Assembly (NCBI GenBank): GCA_947579605.1
Contig: OX388311.1
Coordinates: 26,166,951-26,230,950, forward strand
DNA length: 64,000 bases
Direction: 5' to 3'
Origin: Athripsodes cinereus
Taxonomy: Eukaryota; Arthropoda; Insecta; Trichoptera; Leptoceridae
A model generated the notes under the pieces. That model was not told the DNA's origin, ran no database searches, and worked only from the letters and a program-made list of their open reading frames with translations. The translations under genes and the position numbers were made by a program. Positions 22,518 through 35,284 of this stretch are shown piece by piece. The first letter of the stretch is position 1; the number at the start of each line of letters is the position of its first letter.

Positions 22518-22965
22518 TATAATGCCCCACTAGACCCACTAGACACTCTGTTCTGAGGCAATACAAAGAAAAATACAACATATACATGTAGGTACACTTT
22601 TTAATTTTTTTTTTTAAAAAGAACAAAATTATGGAATATATTGCCCACCTAGATTAAGGTCTGTTCTGAGGGCAATACTAAGAAAAATACAACATTTACA
22701 TGTAGGTACAGTTGAATACAATAAATCAAAACAATTTAAAGAATAATAAAAATAGTACGTCATTATGTGCGTCAAAAATAATAATAGATCATCATTATGT
22801 GCGTCAAGTCATTAAGTAAGTGCGAGTTGGATTATCTTTTTTTTTAATTTATTCCAAAACAGTAAATATTTACAAACAATCAAAAAAATCAACATTTTAG
22901 AATATATTGCCCCACTAAACTAAAATCTGTTCTGGGGCAGTATCAATATACACGTGTTCAATATC
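22518..22965 (+). repeat. Three diverged copies of a 'CTGTTCTGAGGCAATA' repeat
   Basis: Similar blocks start near 22520, 22630 and 22895. Each has a TTGCCCCACTAGA-like start, CTGTTCTGAGGCAATAC and, in the first two, AAGAAAAATACAACAT and ACATGTAGGTAC. A further minus-strand copy lies at about 26795-26835. They look like diverged local duplicates of an A-rich-tailed element. Confidence 0.45.
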
Positions 22966-23059
22966 GTAGTTGAATACACTATCGCATGAATAATTACAAG
23001 GACTCTGATTAATTTACTGTTTCCTTCGTACAACAACCATTAATCATATAACCTACAAC

Positions 23060-23200
23060 CTACTACCACTTCTATTATACCATCACGACATTTCCAACAA
23101 GTGGGCTGGCCAGCGGACTAACATCAAGTAATAAACTTGCAACTTGTCATCTCTGACAAAGCATTCAGGATTGTATAGGTATGCCAAATGTCTTTTACTT
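23060..23200 (+). repeat. Interspersed repeat, 'CCACAAGTGGGGTAGCC' family
   Basis: CCATCACGACATTTCCAACA, GTGGGCTGGCCAGCGGACTA and GCATTCAGGATTGTATAGGT follow the family order. Confidence 0.55.
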
Positions 23201-23229
23201 GAAGTTGTATCATATATCCGGCTTACCTG

Positions 23230-23805
23230 GATGAGCTTGATGGTTGATTTTGCCTTGTGTGATCGTGGCTGTCGCGGGCGAACTTGTTTCTTCGTTTTTT
23301 GTGCTGTCCTGTCTCCCTTGGTGGAGAGTCTTAGGTCAGGGAGGGATGTCCCTTGGGGAGGGAAGCGTGTCTACGAAGACTCCGGCACCGGCGACCCTCG
23401 GGTTCACCGGCATGAATACCAAAAGAAGTTTCCGGACACCTCAACTTGGCTCTCTGCTCATTTTTATTTTCTCTTTGTTTTCTTAAATTTTTTCTTGTTG
23501 TTTTTATTTTTATTTTATTTTGAATGTTGATTTGTTTTTCTGGGTTAGGGAATGGCTTTGTAAATGTATTGTTAGTTTTATATTGTGAATGTTTTTGCTT
23601 CTCTCGGCTAGAGGGACATCGAAGGAGTGTAGTCAAAAGATTCCACACATGGGGGTTTTTTTTTTGGCCGGCCAGCCCCTCAGGCTGCCCACTATGGCGC
23701 CTCCGGTATGGACAAAATTTGTGTAGTGTAGAATTCGGATAAATGGAAGTCCCCAGACTTCTGCGCTATCCGGGTGGTCGGTGGGTCTCCTTCAATGTAT
23801 GAAGT
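23230..23805 (+). repeat. Probable non-LTR retroelement non-coding part
   Basis: A GC-rich block (23260-23460) is followed by a T-rich stretch and a second GC-rich block (23655-23800). Overlapping open frames on both strands (23144-23530, 23331-23648, 23524-23742) have no domain and mainly reflect base composition. Its base composition and its position next to the LINE relic at 23822-24121 suggest an untranslated or 5' part of a retrotransposon. No protein can be named. Confidence 0.35.
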
Positions 23806-23821
23806 TGTATCATCATCGCCC

Positions 23822-24121
23822 TCAACGCTCCTCTCGGGAGCACAGGGCAGAAACCAGCCTCCTCCATTCAGAGCGTCTCTGCGCCAATTGCGTTACCTCT
23901 TTCCACGACATTCCCTGCGCTCTGATATCGTTGTCATAGGAGCGGTGTATTGTGAAAGAGGGACGCCCGGGCCGACGGAACCCTTGCGTACGGAAGAACA
24001 GTGCTCTTTTTGGCCAACTATGATTGGGCATTCTCAAAACATGTCCCAGCCAGGACCATCGTCTCCCCTGTATTACGGAGATTAAAAGTCTCTGATGGGC
24101 GCACAGCATCATTTGCATCAT
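23822..24121 (-). pseudogene. LINE reverse-transcriptase C-terminal relic
   Basis: A 99-codon open frame contains RRWSWLGHVLRMPNHSWPKR, FRRPGRPSFTIHRSYDNDI and RRSEWRRLVSALCSREER. The WxWLGHVxRM...RxGRPxxxW pattern is the usual C-terminal end of insect non-LTR reverse-transcriptase ORFs. The catalytic domain is missing. The same family is at 16980-17180, and a tiny piece lies at about 38573-38600. Confidence 0.75.
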
Positions 24122-24348
24122 CTAAATCCTTCTATATGGCAGTGAGTCTTGGCACTTAACCAAGGCTTAAGAGCGAAAGATACTAAGCTTTGAAAACAGG
24201 TGTCTTAGAAGAATTTTGGATGTCAAATGGTATGAACATGTTACAAATGAAGTTTAATAGACACCTGTATTTGAGTGTGAGACTTTTTAGACGTGAACTC
24301 CACGAGATAACCGAAGACACGACGAGATAAATTAAACATATTATTATG

Positions 24349-24596
24349 TTTTATTAAATAAAATATAAAAATATATTATTGAGCACTGTTTAATCTCCAC
24401 TATGTTAGGTTAAATACCGAACGTTTTCGCCTATACTTGCAGGCATCTTCAGGGAAACTGCAAGTATAGTCTACAAGTATAAACTACAAGTACAAGTATA
24501 GCCTACAAGTATAGGCGAAAACGTTCGGTATTTAACCTAACATAGTGGAGATTAAACAGTGCTCAATAATATATTTTTATATTTTATTTAATAAAA
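24349..24596. repeat. 91-bp-arm perfect inverted repeat with hammerhead-like core
   Basis: Arms 24349-24439 and 24506-24596 are exact reverse complements by direct reading, around a 66-base centre made of CTACAAGTATA-like repeats. On the minus strand, CTGAAGA (24452-24446), an AGGC/GCCT stem and GAAA (24428-24425) give an intact hammerhead-like core. The right arm also has GAAA but its centre lacks CTGAAGA. The right arm runs into the tandem array 24529-24902. Confidence 0.85.
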
Positions 24597-24902
24597 TTAA
24601 AAATGGATTTCCACAGCGTAAACACAAAAACTCTTGAATTATTAATATCTCATTAGTATTTAACCTAACATAGTGGAGATTAAACAGTGCTCAATAATAT
24701 ATTTTTATATTTTATTTAATAAAATTAAAAATGGATTTCCACAGCGTAAACACAAAAACTCTTGAATTATTAATATCTCATTAGTATTTAACCTAACATA
24801 GTGGAGATTAAACAGTGCTCAATAATATATTTTTATATTTTATTTAATAAAATTAAAAATGGATTTCCACAGCGTAAACACAAAAACTCTTGAATTATTA
24901 AT
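24529..24902 (+). repeat. Three tandem 128-bp units
   Basis: Units start at 24529, 24657 and 24785. The first two are identical as read, and the third is identical until it stops short of the end. Each unit runs from TATTTAACCTAACATAGTGG to TATTAATATCTCATTAG and includes AAAATGGATTTCCACAG, shared with about 2490. Exact identity suggests recent tandem expansion, or an assembly artefact. Confidence 0.85.
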
Positions 24903-25815
24903 GTTATTATGTCTACAAACGTATATAGTAACGTGGTATTTTTTTACATTATTTTATTTTTTAGCGAAATATTCTATTAACTTTTGTATTACTTTTGAAC
25001 CTCGGATTAAATTTATTCACTAAAGGGAAAAATGAAAATAAATTACTCGCTTCAAAATTAAACAAATCTTAATTAAAAGATTCTTAGGACATTGTTAGTC
25101 GGTATGTAATCAATCAAAATGACAGAATGAAAAAGTTTCATAAATAATAATAATAATATGAAAAGTTGGTGTGAAAGGTCTTTCGAATCGTTATTATTGA
25201 GTAAAGTTTTCAAACATTACACTTAATGAGGCATGAACGTTATATGAATAAATAACACATTCGATACAACCGTACCTCACGTAGTTCACATTACAATAAT
25301 GAATTAATATTGTCGGTATGCGGTAAACGTAGCGATACATTTAATATTGTGGTTTAAATGCTAATAAATCAGTAGGGGCTAAACATTATATCAATTCACG
25401 GATCATATAATCATGTTCGAAGGTAGTACACAATATTATCAATATATTATATCAAGAGATAAGAAATGTTATTCAATTTCTGATTAAGTAGTCTGGTTTG
25501 TAAATGAATACTCATTCATTCGGAAATGAAAACGCAAATAGATTAAAAATATTTTTTAATTAATTATCTCTCACGAAAAGCGGGCACTTTATAAATTTGT
25601 CACTGAAAGTACTATAATTTAATAAGTTTAACTGTAAGTGGCAAAAATATTTTATTGTCGAATTTCCTTTGTGTGACGTTATGTGTTAGTTATAATCTCA
25701 ATACCTATTAAATATATAAATCTAGATTCTTCATAACAAAGAAAAAATTAACAATATTATGACCCTTTACAGGCGTATATGTGTTGTGTCCTGAGGTAAC
25801 CCTCTCATTATTAGT
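24903..25815. other. AT-rich non-coding stretch
   Basis: Nothing recognised. Confidence 0.45.
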
Positions 25816-25820
25816 ATTAG

Positions 25821-26072
25821 GCTTAGAAAAGCCAACATCATCTTACTTGATAGTGCCGTAGATGGGACTTGAACCCGCAATCCATCCTTTTCATCCTTTA
25901 CACGTGAAGCTATCATCGGGGTTTACAAGAGAGAATATAGGAATCTTCGGTATGTCGTCCGGTAGCTTAATTGTACAAAACACACCTTCGTGAAAGGGAT
26001 AGATTGCGGGTTCAAATCCCATCCGGGGGACTACCAAATTAGGTGACGTTGTCTTTTCTAAGCCTCATACTG
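25821..26072. repeat. Fold-back of tRNA-like SINE sequence
   Basis: Left arm 25821-25884 and right arm about 26004-26072 are imperfect inverted copies around a loop of roughly 120 bases. The plus-strand half contains an A box TAGCTTAATTG (25963-25973) and a perfect B box GGTTCAAATCC (26009-26019), with a partly pairing acceptor-like stem, so it is a tRNA-derived pol III unit. The left arm ends in the inverted GGGACTTGAACCCGCAATCC. It is related to 8021-8148, which has lost the centre. Confidence 0.75.
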
Positions 26073-26100
26073 TAATTTCGTGTGTTTAATTTACATACAT

Positions 26101-26794
26101 AACCTCATAAATAAATAATAATTGTAAAAAGGACATCGACAAACATTTACTGAGGCAATTATTTTGTTCAGAAATTGATATAATTATATACCAATAGATA
26201 CTGTGTAGGTCTCTCTAAGATTAAACATTTGCATGGTTACTTAAAACGTTACTTTTCAAGGTATCACTGTATCGAATAATGTACTGAGTAAAAACATTTC
26301 TTGTTAAAGTAAAATAACTGAAGTTCTGTGCAACATTATTATTATTATTATTTTCATGATATTTACATTGGTGTGATGGTTGAGTACAAATTATATACAT
26401 TCAGAAAGTCTTGTCGATGTATAAAAGAACTTTTAATCTCACATACGTGTGCGCTGTAGACGAAGGGAAAGTCTATGATTAATTTTAGTTTATTTGAACT
26501 TAGATGTTATGTTCATTTAGAAAATAATTTAAGCAAGAGACTAGCAAATAACTTTTAATAGTGACGAAAGTAGAAACCTTTGACTAGCTTTTGATAATTA
26601 ACAAGTAAAAGATGTCTAAAATTGAAGGGTTTCAATTTTTTTACAAACTAATATGTGACGTGATTTCATTAAAAGCTTATGCATTTAATCACGTAATTAA
26701 GAATACATTGAAAATATTTCGGGAAAATTTAATTGGAAGCAATAAAATCATATATGGTATGTAACTCAAGTACGCATGCAAAAAGCAAATTAAC
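26101..26794. other. AT-rich non-coding stretch
   Basis: Only a short (ATT)n run near 26335-26352. Nothing else was recognised. Confidence 0.45.
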
Positions 26795-26861
26795 TTAGGT
26801 ATTGCCTCAGAACAGGCTTAGGTCTAGTGAGGCAATATATATCCAAGTACAAATTATTAGG

Positions 26862-26996
26862 GATGAGGTTTACCACCCATCCTGAATGTATTGATTTTAT
26901 ATTGGCACGGAGAGGACAGCTTGTATTTTTATTATATGAAGCTAGTCTGCTGGCTACCCCACTTGTGGGATATGCCTTGATGGTATAGTAGTAGTA
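26862..26996 (-). repeat. Interspersed repeat, 'CCACAAGTGGGGTAGCC' family
   Basis: Minus-strand copy with CACCCATCCTGAATG, GGCACGGAGAGGACAGC and GGCTACCCCACTTGTGGGAT, well conserved. A small fragment of the same family lies at about 27416-27455. Confidence 0.65.
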
Positions 26997-29572
26997 TTCT
27001 TTTTATTTTAGTGTTTAAGTTGAATTGTTAAGTAAACGTCATATATTCATTGCAACTTTTGTTGGAAATAAAAAATGGTAAAAAAACTGCAAACTTAATT
27101 AAGAAACAACTTAAATACTATATAGCAATGTAATTAAAAATAATGTATAGCAACGAATTCGTTAATTCATCAAAAGTGTCCATTTTTTATCCCTGAATGT
27201 TTCAATAACGTGCATTCCCATATAGTCCATTCAATCTAGAAGAACTATTCAATGAATAAGTTTTGTATATCTTAAGGGTTTCGAAGGAACCTTCATTGCA
27301 TTGTTAATTTTTGTTGTCACCGACCGGATTATGTGACTTCAAACGATGCACTGACCTTATGAATACACGGGTAATTCGAATTATTATTGATAATTTTAAA
27401 GCTTAAATACATGTAGACTTGTAGGATATGCCGTGGCATAGTACTAGTAGTAGTTAAATCCATACAAAAATAAAATAACGCATGACATAGAATATTTTTC
27501 CTAGAAATCATGCTGTGCTTCGTAAAGTTCAGTATACGACCCAGTGATTAATTGGAAAGAACAAAATAATTAACCGTGCTTCAAATACACAAGTACCTAC
27601 TTGTTTCTTACAGGGATCTCAATGAGGTAGTGTATTTTCATCGCTTGTTGTATGTAGTACCTCGTATTATTACCTGGTAGGTACTTAAACAAGCATCTGA
27701 AATATTGTAAGAATGTAGTCGAGTACACTTAGGTGCAAAATACACTTTCCTGAAATAAGGCTTTTCCCACATTATGATTATACCTACTCATACTTAACAC
27801 ATACATCTACCTATGTGCACTACCTACTGAGCAGTGGTGGAGCTGAAGTTTTCAAATTTGACATCCTTTTGTACAAATGTGGGTGTGCACTTTTAAATAA
27901 TATCGAAGACATATGTAAAACCAATTTCATGCATGGTTGTGGTTAAGGAGATAAATATTATATCTCTAAGGGTGATATAAAGAGTCAAGTAGGCGCTGTC
28001 CTTTAAATGTCCAAGTTTCGAATCTTTTACGCTTTAGGAACATTCCCAATAATTCTAAGAACGTCATTTTCGTTCCTTAAATTGTAGTTTTTTCTATGTC
28101 TTTTCTTGTGTGCATACTTTTTTTGTGTTTGAAGAAAGGTACGCCTCTGCAACTAACAATATTACATTTCACACAAGTAACACTTGAAAAGTTGAAGATT
28201 CCTTGTTAGAAGGGGTGAGATATTTTAGTATAGGACGTGTTCACAAATATTATTATTATTCCTGCATCTATGTTTTATTTTGAGTCACTGACAACCTCCC
28301 GTATTCTATTTTCAAAGGATCGCCGCTTCAACTTGATTGAGAATATCGATTTCCTTCTATGTGACGATGGAAGTGTTATTTTCCTTTTAATAGAACTGAG
28401 AATTTGGAGATTGACGAACTCATCAGTATAAAATGTAAATAAGATTTATTTGTTTTGTAAGGAAACGATAAGGGAAAGAAAAATGACTAATTTATAGAGC
28501 TTGATAGGATTCTCAAAGAAGATCGAATTTTATCTCAAGAAACGAGAGAAATAACTGTTCAGAATTAGATATTAGTGTTTGTTTAAATCAGAATACCTTT
28601 CAGGGTTCTCAATATGTTTGTACCTACGTCTAGGTAATCTTAATTTCCAAATGATGGTATCACCTAATAACTTATGTAATGTGTTTTCTCGAAAAAAAAA
28701 AGTTGTGTTTGTATTAGTTTATAAGTACGTATTTACATAGAAATTGTATAAAAAAATTTCAACAAACATCCAGTGTAGTTTTGATCATAGCTTTATTTAA
28801 TTATTTATTCTCAAATTTTCAAATTTAGGTCATAACAAAAACGTATAATAGATTCTATATATTTATTATTATTACTAATTCCGATAAGAATTTCGTAATT
28901 AACCTAATTTCTTCGATGTCTTTTGGATGTGTAATATGAAATTACAGTAACGACAATAATTGGTATGCTCGAAGTGCTTATCAATTTCGGTTAATATCAG
29001 ACATGGGTAAACATTCAGTTACATGGGAAAAATTTTCAATTCTTGGCTCGACGCCAAAACACGAATACAACATCACGTGTTACTTAGATAATATCGGGAG
29101 AGAGAGAAAAAAATATATCTGGAATATTTTAAGGTTAAGAGTAATTTGCATGTTTTTGCCAAGACAGCATGGCGTTTGATTATGAAAATTGCTTTATTCT
29201 AGTCAGGAAGGCAACGGATCGTACAGGATTTTGTCATATATTTTTATGGTATAATTTTTCTGTACATTCAATGGTTCATCTGAAACTATATATTATGTAG
29301 ATATTCTCTATAAATTTAATGATTAAATCTAGTGTTTGTACAAAATATTCGGTTGATGAAGTGTTTTCATAAATCTGTAATATTTATGAAGCAATAATTT
29401 ATCTATTACGTAAATATAAGAGTAGCTCTTTTGTATTAAACTAATAATAATAATCATCTTTATTCCAGATCTGGAGGTGAGTTGTGTAAGACTCTCAGGT
29501 CCATTGTAATTAGACACATATACACACAAAATATAAAAATAAAAAATCATAATAATAAATGTTATACTATAA
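26997..29572. other. AT-rich non-coding stretch
   Basis: Nothing beyond a small repeat scrap at 27416-27455. Open frames at 27329-27511, 28237-28431 and 29329-29583 are featureless. Confidence 0.45.
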
Positions 29573-29672
29573 CATCGCGGCATGTCTCACAAGTGATGTA
29601 ACCAGCGGACCAACTGCAAGCAATAAACGTGTGAACTGTCTTCTCAATGCCAATAAAAAAAATAAGACTGCA
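29573..29672 (+). repeat. Interspersed repeat, 'CCACAAGTGGGGTAGCC' family
   Basis: CATCGCGGCATGTCTCACAA, CCAGCGGACCAACTGCAAGC and CTGTCTTCTCAATGCC, truncated in the last block. Confidence 0.55.
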
Positions 29673-29794
29673 CTTTTGTGAGGTAAGCATATTTGAACAA
29701 ATAAAACATTTTTTCAGAAACTTACTAAATTCCATCCAATTATACTATTTTTAGTACAAAATTTATGGCATAATAATCAGCGCGTTGATTGGTT

Positions 29795-29925
29795 ATATAA
29801 TATTATTTATTTATTATTTTGTTCTTCACTGTACATTGGTTACAATATTACAAAATAAAACAGTGTCATATAAATATCAGTTATACAATTCAATGTACAG
29901 AGGGCGAGTTTATCGCTAAACTAAC
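29795..29925 (-). repeat. LINE 3' end, GATAAACTCGCCC family
   Basis: On the plus strand, a TTTATT tail, TTCTTCACTGTACATTGGTT and GGGCGAGTTTATCGCTAAAC give a minus-strand copy whose 3' end is at the left. This type of 3' end, with a poly(AATA) tail and a GCGATAA motif, is common in lepidopteran L2/CR1-like LINEs as I remember them; the family is not verified. Confidence 0.5.
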
Positions 29926-32689
29926 CCGTGTATTTAAAGAGTATTTATGATTTTAATTTGTTTAAAAATATTCTTTATAGTTTCCGTGCATTATGTCAAA
30001 CTTTCAATGATTTGTTTTCAGTTTTCCAATTTTAACTTTTTGAAAAAGCAAATTAAGCAAAAATAAAAAAAAATCTAAATTATTTCATTTTCATATTAAA
30101 GCCACTTGACAAATAAAATAAAACTTAAAGCACTCGGAACTTTTACTCTTTAAAATTATTCCTGACTAATGATGTTTTTAATATCTACTCGCTTAATTTA
30201 TAATCAAATAAAAAACGCCGAATGGAAAGGAAAACATCATGAAATATGGACCATAGAACAGAAAATTATACGAACAAGACCGCAGTTAAGAACTTATTTA
30301 AAAATATATATTATTTTTTATTCTTCCCTTTCAATGACAACCAGAAGCATCGTAGAAGAACACATTAATCCTAAACGGCCAAAAGGGAGAAAGAAAAAGT
30401 TAATTTCTATAAAAGCTCGTACATTCTGAAAGTGCTAGGTGATGTAATTAATTACTATAACTAAAGCGAATCATCTGTATCACGTCTTATTCGGCGCCAA
30501 ATCAACTTTTGCCAAATAAATAGTTAATTGTATTTTTTATCGCACATCTAGGTGTGGGATGTGACAACTAAGCCAATATTTTTTCTTCCACTAACACATT
30601 TTATTATATTTATATTATATTATTACAGAACTTCTCTTTACATCTCTTATAGTAAGACTGAAACATTATTTATGTTATAAAATAGTTTCATTCAGTGCCA
30701 ACCAGATGAATAAGATAATAAAATACTTAAGCATGAATTTTTCGTAAATAGTTACATAATAAATAAGCTATATTTATATAAATTGAAACAAAAAAAATAA
30801 TGGAAACAGGGCTAAAAGAAATAAAAAAATATCTATACTGTCACAGCATCTCCAATAAGTGCAATAACCGTTAGGCTAACTTTATGTAATAAACATACGA
30901 GCTATGAGTACCTTAAATATGAGTGGTTTAAATCAATATAAAACTCTCCAAAAACAAAATACGTCGGAAGTGGCTGAATATAACTTTTTTTGAGGGATAT
31001 GCGATTTACATATTCACAAAAAGCATGAAACAAAATAGTCCAAGAACCATAGTACAATAAATGATAATCTTCAAACAAAAATATATCGCAGAGATATCCA
31101 AGTTTTCCGCTTCAGTATTACGACAAATTATCGAACGAGAACCTTTTTTATACTAAAACATGCATAACAATGCTCATTGATCATACCGTTGAAACACGAA
31201 TGATAAATTCACTGCGAGTAATATTATCGCAGTTCGCTCTCATAAAGAATAAAATGTTTAAGAACTACGTGTAGTATAATTTGTATATTTTTTCTTCCAA
31301 AAAAAATACAAAACAAGTAGGGAATATTTTTTCTTTGTCGAAATAATTCATACATCATATTGTCGAGACAGGCGATGAAAAATATTCTAACATTAAGAAA
31401 ATAAAAATTCTTAGGTATTCACAAATCCATTTTGGTGTCTGCTCGCTCATTCATGAAAGCTCAAGTACCCCACTGCTTTTATTCTACTTTAAGTCTATTA
31501 AGTACATTGCTCCCACACGTCGTATAGACAACGGTTATAACTTACATTCTTTATCACGATTATTCATGACCAATTTGTGTCCAATCACACACTCATTCCC
31601 TCATAAATCATAAGTTCAATTCATTGCTGCTGAAATAACTGTTTCTACTTCCTGTTTTAAGCGTTTTTATTGAGAACACAGAATAGAAAAATAAAGTTAT
31701 ATGTTTAAAACGATTTTGTGTTTATTGCACTGCCAATTGACACATTTTTGAGATTGGATAAATCTGATTTTTGTAGGAACCTTTCGTTTAATAGGATATA
31801 TTTAGTCATCTAGAATGCTGTGTATTTAAACCTTGAACCCATTTTGGGCAATTATCATAGGAAATTGTCAAAACATAAAAAAGAAAGAGATATCATTTTT
31901 CCGACCTATTTGCAAAGAGCTCCAGCATGCAGGCTCGTTTTCAACATCCCACACTACCTGATATATTATTTTATGAAATCTTTACATACCGAGTTCAAGG
32001 ATCGAAGTAACTTACGTACTTTCAATATATTCCCGAACTAAGTACAATATTTTATTGAATTTTGATAATGTCATAAATGTTCAAAGTTTATGGAGGGTGT
32101 ATCGAACTTTTGCACGCTAACAATAGCACCCGTCTTGTAAACCTGAGATAAAGTGTGAACAGCTATTAGGATTAAAAGATTTTTCATGTTTTTTATTAGC
32201 TTAGGTTTCTTTCACAGTACAAAAATACTGAGTTCTGCATTTGTAAAACGAATTTAAAGACTTCATAACTTTTCTTATTTGGAAAACTTTCAGATTTTAT
32301 GTGTTAATAGTTACTTAACTTTTTAAGCTATATTTTTTTATAAATCTTCAATTTTTAATTTCGTTTTGTCATAAAATAGAATAAAAAATTATTTGATGTT
32401 ATTATTAGGTAGTCACAATCGTATTTTACATAATTTCGTAATTATTTGGATGAAAAATTTGTTGGTCTATGAAAATAAGTTTTATTTATATTGAAGCCAA
32501 AATTTTTATTTATTTGGAATCCAGCACTATCGTAGGATTAAAAGAAATAAAACATTTGAAGAAAAAATTTAAGTCTATTTTATTCTATTTTAATGTATAA
32601 ATTAACAATAAGCATTTCGTGGTTTTTATGTATTTTTTGTGTTTAAAACCATAATTTGTTAATTCGTGTGTACTACATATTTGTAAGTT
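29926..32689. other. AT-rich non-coding stretch
   Basis: A diverged 'CCACAAGTGGGGTAGCC' fragment lies at about 30838-30900. The frames at 30169-30429 and 31820-32041 lack domains or splice support. Confidence 0.45.
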
Positions 32690-33045
32690 ATTCTACCATT
32701 TAGTGTCTGTCATTGACATTTTGTCTTTTTTATTATTTACTGACATCTATTGAAAATTCATACTTTTGGCATTTTAATATATTATTTATTTACATTTCTT
32801 GTAGAATTGACATTTTTTCTTCTTGACATTTTGCACAATTTTCTTGATCGGCATTCTATAACGAACTTCCATTCTACAGTAATATTTGATTTGACTTGTT
32901 ATACAAATGCTATAATTCCTATGTATGTATATTCTTCAATCATTCATCTTGTCTTGCTCCAATTGTGTTATGAAGGAAAAAATATTTAAGTTTTATTTTT
33001 AATTATTTACATTTAGGAGGCTCACGCCGTAGACAAATAAATACA
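32690..33045 (+). repeat. Retroelement 3' end, GGCTCACGCCGT family, with repeated TGACATT words
   Basis: Contains several (A)TTGACATT words, then TTTAGGAGGCTCACGCCGTA and an A-rich tail. It is the opposite orientation to 18781-19230. The plus-strand frame 32750-32989 is a low-complexity hydrophobic translation and not a likely gene. Confidence 0.45.
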
Positions 33046-35280
33046 GAAGTCACTTAATAAGGATCAAGTTTTCAATATTTCAAATAGTTCAATCATTCTT
33101 TGTACTTTCTAAATAAGATAATAAGACTGGCCTTATTAACATAATATATCATTATTTTTCTTTTTATTGATATTTTCAAATCTAATCTCTGTTTGTGTCT
33201 GTCTGTTTAATAAATAATAATCAAATTAATTTCAAAACATATGTAGGATATTTTTTATGTATATAGTTTAGTTTTAGTATTCAATCGATCGTATTATGTA
33301 ATCGAAGATATTCGAAAGTTTGCTCATATATCCAGAACACATTCGATCGTAAAACTAAAACGACCTAATAAATCCATTCATAGGAAAACTGATTTAAAGA
33401 GGAGACCCTTTATAAACAACAACAGTGTGGACAAAAAAACAGATTATTTTGAGAAAATATCACTCATATTTTTTTCGTTTTTATTATTCGATTATTTTTA
33501 TTATATTTATTTACCCAATATGAGAGAATGTATGTAGGTCGAAACGGGTCAGTAAAAACATTTCATAAAAAGTTGAAGTATTATAGATTCCCACCGTACA
33601 TAAAATAATAAAGTTTAGGTTTACATTTTTTGACCCGGGATGTGGAAGTATCAAAATTAAGTTTTTATTTTGGTAAACAAATACATAATATCGATATATT
33701 TCTACATACCTTCACGGCGTTTCCCATAAATGGAAAATCCAGTGGACTCATTGAAAGTAATGAACATGCAGATTGTCCTCTTCATGCAATAAAAATAATG
33801 CATCCCGAAAAGGTGAATCGCTGAATTGAAAAAGATGTTCAATGTGTAATAACTGACTTTTCCGTGACACTCAAAATCTTACAAAAAAAGTCCAAGATTA
33901 TTTTTTCACCTAGGACTCCACGGAACGGTAACTAAATAAAATCTTAGTAGAAATCAAACAATTTTTTTTTATTTTTTATCAGAATTGCATAATTTTGTGA
34001 TTCGTGTTTAAATATTGGCAAATTATAATCAACATTTTCGACCGACGGTACATAGTAGAAGTTCATGTTTTTTTTTATTATTCTTTAGGATTTCCACGCA
34101 ATATTGAGTGATTTTGCATTTTTTTGTAGATTAATAAAAATAAAACACCTTTATTTACCTACCTAGTAGATACATTCACAGAATTTGAGTTCCGTGGAAG
34201 TACTATACAAAAGAGTTATATATTTTTACTAATTTGCAAATTAATTTTTGTTGTTGCATTGTTTTATTCGAACTCATGATATTAATTATTACTGTATTAC
34301 TAAGTACTTGATATCATTGAAGCTGGGGAGAAAAGCTTTCAACCCCTGAAGCTGAAAGATATTATTAGCTATTGTTATTTTTTAGTTATATAGTTAATAT
34401 AACTATTCTGAAACTGTAACAACAAGAACGTGGAATACTGAAATAACTTTTAATACAAAACATTGCCGTTTGAATAAACTATTGATTATTAATTAATTAG
34501 AACGATACCCTGGCAGTAATAATTAGCATAATTATTACTGTATGCCCGACAATAAGTATTATTGGAAATAGTTAGGTCGTACAAACAATTTATTTTGTAT
34601 CTCAATACGAAAAAAAGAAGATCGTAATTGATTATATTTAATAATATTTGCTATTTGGAATCTTTGGATATATTAATCTTTTATATTGCTCACAAATAAA
34701 AAATAAACATGTTAGTAATTAATCTTCCTTTTGAGTGTTCAATATTTTTAAAAATATGTTTTGGCAATAGTGTGATACGAGTATATTATGATCATTATAA
34801 TATTTTAAAAATACTTAAATGAATAAATTTTTTATGCTTTTTTTAATAAGTGCGACAATTATGACTCGAAAATTAAAAAAAAACTTCTCAAAATAGAGAC
34901 AAGTCATTACAAATTGACTATTATTGTGATGAATAAGTGTTGAAAAAAAAATTTTCGAAATTTTTTTACATGGAACATTACGTATGCAAAGAAGATTGCT
35001 ATTTTTCCATTTATCTTAATCCCAAATACTATTTTCTTCCACAAAAAATGTTTATCTACTTATTCAAAGATAGTTTTAATTGGTTTTCAAAGTAGAATTT
35101 TATGGGTATATTAGTTTTTTCACACATCAAGGCCAAGAAATATCCAATAAACTTATATGTTTGAACATGTACGTATTTATAATACATTGTAATCAGAGAA
35201 AGAAGTGATCAACTTGTAATACATTGTAAGAGTTAGATTTGGAAACTTTATTATTCGCCTTAACGCTAATAAATAACACT
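33046..35280. other. AT-rich non-coding stretch
   Basis: No gene was recognised. A scrap of the 'CCACAAGTGGGGTAGCC' repeat lies at about 33762-33800 inside a chance open frame (33630-33824). Confidence 0.4.
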
Positions 35281-35284
35281 TGTT

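Noticed and set aside
23144..23742. Overlapping open frames on both strands as a gene
   Set aside because: GC-rich repeat DNA opens several frames at once; none shows a domain, start context or splice sites.
30169..30429. Lys/Ile-rich 86-codon ORF
   Set aside because: AT-driven composition, no motif and no splice support.
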